Assembly: GCA_037127255.1 (NCBI GenBank) | Contig: JBANSL010000001.1 | Coordinates: forward strand, 28,452,501 to 28,516,500 | Length of the DNA stretch: 64,000 nt | Direction: 5' to 3' | Origin: Persicaria tinctoria | Lineage: Eukaryota > Streptophyta > Magnoliopsida > Caryophyllales > Polygonaceae | Shown here: in pieces, positions 56,282-64,000 of the stretch | How positions within the stretch are numbered: position 1 is the stretch's first letter | Layout: each line of letters starts with the position of its first letter | The notes under the pieces: generated by a model | Told to the model about the DNA's origin: nothing | Databases searched by the model: none | The model's input: only the letters and a program-made list of their open reading frames with translations | Translations under genes and position numbers: made by a program

Positions 56282-59200
56282 TGTAACGGCCCGGGATTAT
56301 GATTCCCGAGTTACGTTTCGAGGGATAAAACCCCCCGTTAGGATCTTGCGCTCCGAGTACAAGTTGAAGGTTTGAAACCGAAGATTTGTAGTTTAAAGTG
56401 GGATTTCGCACCCAAATCTGGGAGGTCCGTTGGAGACCCCGGGGTAAACCCATGTACCTGTCCTAAGTCTACAACGCGGGAAATCGTTTATCATGCAAAA
56501 TTGCAAAGGGCATAGGTTCTGAAAACGATACAACGGGCGCCACGGCAGAGCCGGGTCAAAACAGAATATAAATAGGGAGAAATCCCAAAAACATGAATCT
56601 GGTGAAGTCAGGTTTCAAACACTCACTCTCCGCCATATGAATGGACCCCGTCATAACAGCATAAAATCAAGCAGTGTATCGGGTACCTGAAACTATACCA
56701 CCAAGTCAGGCCAAGAGTCCGCCCGCGGGTCCTCTGACCGCGCTGAGGACATATAATACGCCTATACCTAGAATAAAGGATGCCTTCATGCAATACTGGA
56801 ATATTAACCACACTATCATGTTCCTAATTCATATGTGCAGAATATTAAGTAAGGCCTTAACAAAGAATACCAAGTGGTATATCCCTCTTCTACCACCACC
56901 CCCCTTACAGATAGGGTGGAGACTGGCCAGTTCGATGCTATAATCATATCAAATCTCATCATCATATCATATCTCATCATCATATCATATCTCATCATCA
57001 TATCATATCTCATGCCCATCTCGTATCTCGTGATATATATAAATGACTCGAGAAGGACAACACCCGATGAAGCTGGGCTGCCCTATGACCCTAGCAAGGA
57101 CTCTAGGACTCACAGATAACGGTCGTTCTGTATTCAAACGCATATAGAATAAGGATGCTCATTCGTAAATGCAATTCCTAATCATGATACTACATGACAT
57201 GCTCTTATGCATATGCAACACCTACATACTATATGACACATCAGGCAGGAGGTACTGGTTACTGAGTAAGCCCCGGAGGACTTACCTGGCTAGCAGATCG
57301 GCAACAGGAGAATCCAGCACACAATATTCACAATCACAGAGTATCACCTAGTACATAATGGAATATACATAAGTCTACATCCAACTATTAAGCACTCAAG
57401 CACACCTCAATCATTAGAACAAGTAACATATTATGGAAGTCATTTCGTCGCATCATCCGCTCCTCATTTTTCCATAAATCATTGATAAACCAATTCCACA
57501 TGTTCATATATATCATTTCCGCATATACCTCAACGGTTCATCAAAATCATAAGACATAATTTGTGTGATATAAAATCCTACTAGATCGTCGTAATTATCC
57601 AACATTTAATCTCATATAATAATTCACCACAAGTCATGCTATTAGTCATACACATCATAATGTTAGTCAAACGATCATATTATCATGCTAGTTAGTCATC
57701 GAATAAGTCTTATTCCCAAGTTAGTTTCAGAACCGTTTCAAATCCCAGTTAAATAGTTAAGTATTCCGACCCTTGAAAATAATCGCCAAATTCCCTTTTA
57801 AATTTATTTATTAGATTACTTCCCAACCTTGAAATTCTTTTCCAAATTCTTTATAAATCTTGAAATCCCAATAATATATTTTAAATCTCAAATACCATTC
57901 ATTTAACACTTTTATAAATTATTTCCAAATCCCCCTAAAATCTCGACCATTTTTATTTAATAAATCAACCCTTATAATTCTTCCAAAATATAATACTTTA
58001 TCTTTTAAATCCTCAATTACTATTATAATATATTTTAATTACCGTTAATTAATTAAATAATAAACGGATAAACCGAACCGTACCGGACCGAACCGAACCC
58101 ATTTAAATAATCTAAACCGGTTAAATAACAAATATATATATACAATGTTAGTAAAGAAGACGAAGCTCCCGCCATGTAGGTTGTCTTCCTCCCCGGATTT
58201 CCAAAGAAGACGAAGCTCCCGCCATGGATTTGGCCGATGGAGCTCGACCTCGCCGGCAACGTCCAGTCGTGGCTCACCGGCTCCGACTCCATGGACCCGC
58301 CCCACCCTCAGCTCGCTCGCTCTCCCTTTCACGTGCCTGCTGCTCCCGCGCTCTCGCCTCACGCTCTCGGCTCGGTGTTGCTCGCCCACGCCTCTCTCGA
58401 GCTCGCCGGAGTTCTCGAGCTAACCCAATCGTCCCGCACTAAGCCCTCACTCACTCCCGACTAATCTAAACATCGAAAAAGACTAAAAAAAACGAATCGA
58501 AACGAGTATAATTTTGGAGCTCACCGAGATGGATTTTTCGCGACTTCGGAGCTCTCGATCGGAGTTCTGGGCTTCGTCGGTGGCTCGCGATGGCTCGTCG
58601 GACCTGTACCGGACATGGGTGAGTGTGTTGGTGAAGACCGAAGGTGATTTCGATCGGAAACGAAGGAGAACGGCTTACCGGAACGAGGCTTCCCGAAACA
58701 GAGCAAGGAGGCTGTTCAGTGGCTCGTCGACGGTGCTGGTGGCTCCGATGCTGCTGGTGGCGCCTTGGCGGATGCTGGCGGCGCTGGTGGTGGTCCGGCA
58801 ACGACGGAAGGACGGCTAAAGGTGGTGATTGGCGGTGATTGATGAAGCATCGGGGAGCTAGAGGTGGCGGCTCGGTGGCGTTGAAACAGGGGAACCCGAG
58901 GGGTGGTGCTGACCCGCTGCTACTGGAAACGGAGAGAGAGACTTGAGGGATCTTGACTCAGCTTCAATGGAGGATGGGAGGAGGCGACGAGCAAGGTGGG
59001 TGGCGTTGGGGTTCCTGGCTCTCGACAAAATAGGGGCGAGAGATGGAGGAAAGGTTGACGGTGAAAGATGGTGATGGAGAGCAGGTGAAGGGAATGAGGT
59101 GATCCTCAATGGCTTATGGAGGGAGATAAGTTGATTTGAAAGGGTATGGTGAGGTAAGGTGAGGGAGTGGTTGATGATTGGGTGTTGAATTGGTTAATAA

Positions 59201-59442
59201 ATACCCGGAATTAAATTCTGAATACGTGAATTTTGGATACTAAAATTAGTTCTTGAATGTTAGTTTCTCTGACTCTCGCTTTCTCGATCAATAAGATTTT
59301 TAAAATAGACAGGGATATCGTTATCCGATAATTATTTTAAATTTGAGCCGGAATCCGTTAAACGAGCTTTTAATTTGATTTAAATTCATTTTTAATCCTC
59401 TTTTTCCGAACAATTAGGATTTTGAAAATCCGAGCCTTTACA
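56282..59442 (-). repeat. 5' LTR of the 11.2-kb element
   Basis: On the minus strand it starts TGTAAAGGCTCGG and ends GGGCCGTTACA. It is 8 bp longer than its partner because of a duplicated attgcaaa near 56497. It would contain the promoter of the element's transcript. Confidence 0.93.
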
Positions 59443-59447
59443 GCTAG

Positions 59448-60550
59448 TCTTCCCCTTGTAATTTATTTATTCATTCCTTTTCGGCTAAGACCAAGTTAAA
59501 TTCGACTTTATTTTTTATATAAGTTAAATTCGACTTTATTTTTTTTATATAAGTTAAATTCGACTTTATTTTTTTTATAATTAACATTTTTTATAATTAT
59601 GTTTATTTCATTTATATTATAAAAGTCGGTCATATAATTCTCCATTTTTAACACAGTGTAAGTTATTTATTTGACCTTTATTTAAACGGGATCGAGTTAT
59701 CGTAAAATCGCGAGTTTGCCTAAAAATAATAATTTAAACTCTCGTTATGGTCCGCTTTTTTTTAATAACTAAACTTGCTAAAAAGCTTTTTCCACAAATG
59801 TATAATATATATTTTTAGTTTTAATACGGAAACATTTAACAAAAATAAAATAACAGGCATCGACTTGCCGATGCGGGCATTTGTTTGTGTATGTATATAT
59901 AAAGTTTATAATGAATTCTTTAAAAATATCAATATATCATTTTTTAAAAGATGTTCTTTAACAATTATTTACCTTTTTTTGTCAGCGGGTTGAAATTTTT
60001 TGTAGGACATTAGTCCGAATCCTTTATCGGATCGATTTGAAATTTTTTGTGTGTGTATATATATAGTTTCTAATGAATTCATTTTTCATATAAATCAATA
60101 CAATAAAAAATGTTCAAAAATAATTTTTTTATATATTAAAATAATTTTTATAATACGTTGACATTAAAATCTTGTTTTTTAAAAGATGTTCTTTAAAAAT
60201 TATTATCCTTTTTTAATAAATTAATAACTACAAATACTTAGGCTGCTAAAAACTTTTTCCACAAATGTATATTATATATTTCTTTCACTTTTATTAGAAA
60301 ACATTTAAAAACAACTCTGTATTTATATTCTCACAAAAAATAGCATAACTGGAAGCTAATGTACATTAAAAATCTCATTTTTTTTAATAAAAAAATCCTT
60401 ACAAATTATTTACCTTTTTTAAAAAAAAATAATCGTCAGATTTTTTTTATACCATTTAGGATTAATCGTCATATTTTTTAAAAAAAAATTAACCATGGTA
60501 AATAGGTCGTGTAGTAATTGTTTTGAACCGTGGTGATTGTTACCTAATTA
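59448..60550. other. AT-rich intergenic DNA with short tandem words
   Basis: Three tandem copies of a unit of about 32 bp (aagttaaattcgactttatt plus a T-rich tail) lie at about 59493-59580. The word tgctaaaaagctttttccacaaatgtat recurs in part at 59766-59800 and 60243-60270. No gene was recognised. Confidence 0.5.
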
Positions 60551-60555
60551 TTATA

Positions 60556-60583
60556 ACTAGTGTAAGGCCCGTGCCTAAGGCAC
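60556..60583. repeat. GCCCGTGC repeat end, copy 2, with hairpin
   Basis: The sequence actagtgtaaggcccgtgcc is followed by taa and ggcacgg, so gcccgtgcc and ggcacgg form a short stem. It shares its core with 3347-3384. This is a common motif at ends of some plant dispersed repeats; the class is undetermined. Confidence 0.5.
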
Positions 60584-60589
60584 GGATAA

Positions 60590-61870
60590 GAAATATTTTG
60601 ATTATATACTACAATGTAATATTATACAAATATCAACATGTCTTTTACATGTTAACAAAGCTGAGTATTTTTTGGAAATTAAAGAATATTCATAATTGTG
60701 AGCCAAAAAACACTTATCAAGTATAAATATGTGTCATGATTTAGATACGAAATGCTACAAGGATTAAAAAAATATATACAAATAAATCATGAATTAAAAG
60801 GTCAATGCAACATCTTCGTTTGCATGCAATAGAAGGAAGAATTCAAGAGGGAGATAGAGAACACCATCATCATCCTCACTTTCTTCTCGACTTTGTCTTT
60901 GGCATCTTGTCTTGCTTCTCTAGCGCAGTAGTGTTCTCCTTGAAGGGATTCTCCTTTTTGGCTGCTACTGTAACTAATTCCTCTCGTGCCTCCAATTAAA
61001 AATAACTTTTTTTCTTGGGATTTAAATGAATCTTAAACTGATTCTAAGATTCATTTGTTGGCACTTATTCTAGGAGCTTAAGCAGTTCTTTAATTGAAGA
61101 TCCTTCTTTGCTAAGGCGAGAAGAAATTCAAATTTCCTTCAACTAACGTTCCCACCATAGGGTATCCACCTGAAAATTTAAGCAAAATATCGTTTAATTA
61201 ATTCCTTATGCAAAATCTGAATAAATCATCTCCTCTTAAGGTGTCTACTTCCATATACGGCTAGCTAGCAATTCCAACTACCTTTCATACACGGGCTAGC
61301 AATTCCACACTTTACCAACACACTTCATTTGTCCTTCAAAGATACCCATTTTATTTGATCTCAAGTTTTGTTGTTGGCAGGGGATTCTATCTATTTGTTG
61401 CTACCTCCCAAACATATATATATATCAATAATAGTGGTTGTTTTCTCACTCTCAATTCTCAAATATACAATATAAAATCTCAATATTAAATGTCTATCTT
61501 GATGTTAATCTTGATTTAGAATCTCAATGACAAATCTCAAAACTGTTGATCTTAATTTGGATTTCAAATTTCAATGACAAATCTCAAAACTATGTTTATC
61601 AAATTAAACTACCTCGATCAATCAAAGTACAAAACTATATTTTATGAATTTGAATTATATTTGCTAGCTTTTTAAGTTTACAAAATTTGATAAGAAATTT
61701 ATTACGTGTAGGGTGCTGATTTGGAATAAAAAGAAAAGTATGGACAATTATTAAAGACTTGGGGTGTTGATTTTAACAAAAACAATAAAGTATGGGTGAC
61801 TACATAGCAATCATGAAAAACCATTTTTTTTTAAAACAAAAAAACCAGCCAAGAACCATTTTTGTATGGG
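60590..61870. other. No gene seen
   Basis: The region is AT-rich. A 64-codon frame at 60805-60999 is slightly GC-richer but has no recognisable domain and no supporting splice signals. Confidence 0.4.
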
Positions 61871-61874
61871 TGGG

Positions 61875-62760
61875 AAGAGATATTGATCGTTCATTTACAT
61901 AGATCTAACGGCCCACATTAAAAATCCATGTGAACTACTCTCCACCAATACCATTTTATGTATTTTTTTTAAAGAGCCCTTTTTCAATTTCCAAAGCAAT
62001 GCTGCATGAAAAAAGAAGATTCGTTGGCGGATAGCCGGGCGGCTTGCTGCTCCTTTAATATTTTCCCTTGACGTTATTAATAAACGTATGGAACTTAATT
62101 ATTTTGAATATACACCTGTAAATTCAAAATATAATTATAATTAATGTGATTACATGGCATAAGGAAGAAGAATACAAGTCCGGTTCGGGCTTCTTTATAC
62201 ATTTATTTGTGTAATCTTTTTTTTTTAATTTGTATACCACTTATATATTCAAATAAAATTGTATATTCACATCCTAGAAAAATCCCAAATTTCAATTATA
62301 TATTCACATCTTGATCGTCCGTTTGAATCAATCTAATGACCCACAATCTAGATCTTTGTGAAGTATTGTCCACCAATACTAGAAATTGTATTTTTTTTTT
62401 GTTTTTATAAAAAGTGACCACTTTCTTGGAGAAGTCCTATGTAGCAGCCCGTGGGTAGATTCGCGGCCTGCTTCTCCCTTCTCCATTTACCTAGGTAATG
62501 TCAATTAAAAAAAAGCTGGTGAAATAAGCAACAACAATAGATGCCATAGCGGTATGTTGTTTACTTGACCTACTCTTTGATCTACAGTTCGATTCTTCGT
62601 AGAGGCAAGTATTTATTTGTTCAATGTTTGACATTTTTTTAAAAAAAAGAGACCTCTTTCTTAGAAAGCCTATGTAGCAGCCGGCGGGTAGGTCCGCGGG
62701 CTGCTGCTAGTTGATCTACCGTTCGATTCCAAGTAGAGGCAATTTTTTTTTTTGTTACAA
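61875..62760. repeat. Diverged local duplications
   Basis: The words gatattgatcgttcattta...ctctccaccaatacc (61881-61950) recur as catcttgatcgtccgtttg...tgtccaccaatact (62308-62380). The words cctatgtagcagcccgtggg (62438) and cctatgtagcagccggcggg (62669) are each followed by a gatctac.gttcgattc copy and a T-run (62578 and 62712). The last part has a weak RNA polymerase III B-box look (gttcgattcc), so a SINE-like origin is possible. Confidence 0.45.
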
Positions 62761-62883
62761 TGTCTGTAGTAAATAAATATAAATTATAATTAATACTGTA
62801 GTAAATAAATCCATTTCCAATACATATTCCCAACTTTATATTATATATATGCATCAAATGATGTAAGTTGGAAATAAAATAAA

Positions 62884-63130
62884 GTTGCACACCTTTATAT
62901 ATACTGTAGTAATTATATATGCATCAACTTTATATTATATTAATATTATATATTCCCAACGTTTTCACACGTTCTTCGTAACGGCAATTGCGTGGCAGAT
63001 AAGGTTGCACACCTTGCTCATATTGCCCCCATCCCTAACCTATACAATGATCTAGGTCTTCTCGACCTCATCCGGAAGGATGCTATCGGATAGCTTTATG
63101 CATCCGAATTTTTACTCAATCAAAAAAAAA
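62884..63130 (+). mobile_element. Short 5'-truncated LINE insertion, 247 bp
   Basis: The insertion ends in poly(A) (63121-63132) and is flanked by a perfect 19-bp target duplication, aagttggaaataaaataaa (62865-62883 and 63131-63149). The 3' half encodes the end of a LINE RNase H domain (RNGNCVADKVAHLAHIA, then LGLLDLIRKDAIG and a stop). The 5' half resembles the flanking AT-rich DNA, so part of it may be copied local sequence. Confidence 0.85.
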
Positions 63131-63498
63131 AAGTTGGAAATAAAATAAATTTTCTTTTATGTTTTAAAAATATTAATTTGTTATACTCCGTATTATTTAA
63201 ATTTTATTTTCAAGAACACTAATTGATATTACAATTTTACCTTTTGGAGATGAGGTGTTAGAATACCTTATGAATTTGTAATTGAATAAATTGTGAATTT
63301 GTAATTCAAACCCTTTTATAGGAAAAGTAAAAGTAAAAAAACATCATTATTAACCTATGCTAGAAGTAGGGTAATCATAACACACTTTTCCTTTATCCAT
63401 TTGAATTATTTTGTGAAAGTTACATAATTACCCCTGGGTAACCCAAAATTTGGGTAAACCAAGTATTTTCCAAATGGTGGTGGCCTTAATTAATTTGA

Positions 63499-63780
63499 TT
63501 AACAGCAACAACAACATAAATTGGGCACTCCAACCTTCTTTATGCTCGTAAACCACACCTCCAGCATTGCCTTCACATTCGAATTGGCCACAACAACAAT
63601 GACCTCTTTCTTAACAGCAACATCCTCCAAGATCTTAGCCAATCTGGGATTGACAGAGTCATCAGGTAACACGGTTGGGTTCGTCCTCAAAGCCTTGACA
63701 GTACCAAAAAGTCTGGCTTCGAAATCGGCCTTCAACATGTTAACCCTCTCCTTTGATTCACACTCTAATGAGCTCACCTA
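63499..63780 (-). pseudogene. Exon fragment of an RRA-type arabinosyltransferase gene
   Basis: On the minus strand, after a 3' splice site (catatgttttag|gtgagc, 63781/63780), the frame reads [60 protein letters not shown] and [20 protein letters not shown]. This matches the start of the catalytic region of RRA/REDUCED RESIDUAL ARABINOSE proteins, Golgi GT77 enzymes that extend arabinose chains on extensin hydroxyprolines. After VGVPN one extra base shifts the frame, and the homology then stops at about 63505. Intron sequence is retained, so this is a DNA-level copy, not a retrocopy. It cannot encode an enzyme. Confidence 0.8.
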
Positions 63781-63789
63781 AAACATATG

Positions 63790-64000
63790 AATCAACCTAA
63801 ATTTGCCTAATTTCAATCACCGTAACTTGTTACGGTGGGTATATTTGTATTTTTTTTAAAAAAAAAATAATTTAAATTTTTTTAAAAATAATTTAGTTTT
63901 TTAAAAAAAAATAATTTAATTAGGTCACAGTAATAGGTTGCGGTGGCTCGAATACGGTCCCACCCCACCGCACCATACAGCGGCGGATTCGGATATCCGT
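63790..64000. repeat. cggtgg-rich and A/T-run repeat, window edge
   Basis: An inverted pair accgtaacttgttacggt (63821-63838), long A/T runs and several ccaccg/cggtgg words resemble the minus strand of 37760-37950. The element runs off the window. Confidence 0.4.

Larger units (their letters stand above)
48266..59442 (-). mobile_element. Large non-autonomous LTR element (LARD-like, chromovirus-type LTRs), 11.2 kb
   Basis: Two near-identical LTRs (3153 and 3161 bp) are flanked by the target duplication GCTAG (48261-48265 and 59443-59447). The primer site tggtatcagagc is read on the minus strand at 56277-56266 beside the right LTR, and a purine-rich tract (agaggtggatga) adjoins the left LTR. 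The element is therefore on the minus strand with its 5' LTR at the right. The 4.86-kb interior shows no Gag, protease, RT, integrase or chromodomain motif that I can see. The LTRs differ by about 18 substitutions and one 8-bp indel, roughly 0.6%, so the insertion is young. Confidence 0.92.

Noticed and set aside
62700..62725. tRNA gene suggested by gttcgattcc
   Set aside because: No cloverleaf can be drawn around it; at best it is a SINE-like B box.

Overview
This is plant nuclear DNA. It holds spliced genes with GT..AG introns, plant-only families (an egg-cell-secreted EC1 protein, a receptor-like kinase of the At5g20050 type, a DUF1644 protein) and dense plant transposable elements (Ty1/copia, Athila-like and chromovirus-like Ty3/gypsy, LINEs, Tourist/Stowaway/Mutator-like short elements). 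An angiosperm, probably a eudicot, is likely. One gene has monocot-like third-position GC, so the clade is not settled from sequence alone. Apart from four intact-looking genes the window is repeat-derived or unrecognised.

Layout. 1-9.1 kb: AT-rich DNA with an (ATT)27 run, a 569-bp Tourist-like MITE, a frameshifted fragment of the proteasome ATPase gene RPT2, and on the minus strand a degenerate non-autonomous LTR element joined to a piece of a short-LTR copia element. 9.4-24.5 kb: three LTR elements with target duplications: a solo LTR (9369-10947), a 4.8-kb copia element (11387-16180) and an 8-kb Gag-protease-only Athila-like element (16566-24545) inserted in a minisatellite. 26.3-28.0 kb: a 5'-truncated LINE carrying a nested 258-bp GC-rich Mutator-like element.

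28-37 kb is the gene island: a membrane receptor-like kinase (+), convergent with a DeSI-like PPPDE protease (-, four exons reconstructed here), followed by a DUF1644 gene (-) with a 1.7-kb intron in its 5' UTR. A LINE sits in the kinase intron, 54 bp before exon 2.

37-48 kb: nested Stowaway-like MITEs, then about 10 kb bounded by inverted repeats of about 80 bp. It contains a chromovirus solo LTR, exon fragments of two unrelated genes (a PRP40-like exon pair and an exon of PIR/SRA1 of the WAVE complex), an intact EC1 gene, hairpins and a 22-bp minisatellite. A Pack-MULE-like origin is proposed as an inference. 48.3-59.4 kb is one young 11.2-kb LTR element (minus strand; TSD GCTAG; 3.15-kb LTRs; no gag-pol visible). 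59.4-64 kb is AT-rich, with a short LINE insertion and a fragment of an RRA-type arabinosyltransferase gene lying next to repeat sequence that also occurs at 37.8-38.0 kb.

The four intact genes do not form a pathway. The kinase, protease and DUF1644 genes are ordinary single-copy-looking neighbours. EC1 acts in the egg cell at fertilisation and lies inside repeat-derived DNA.
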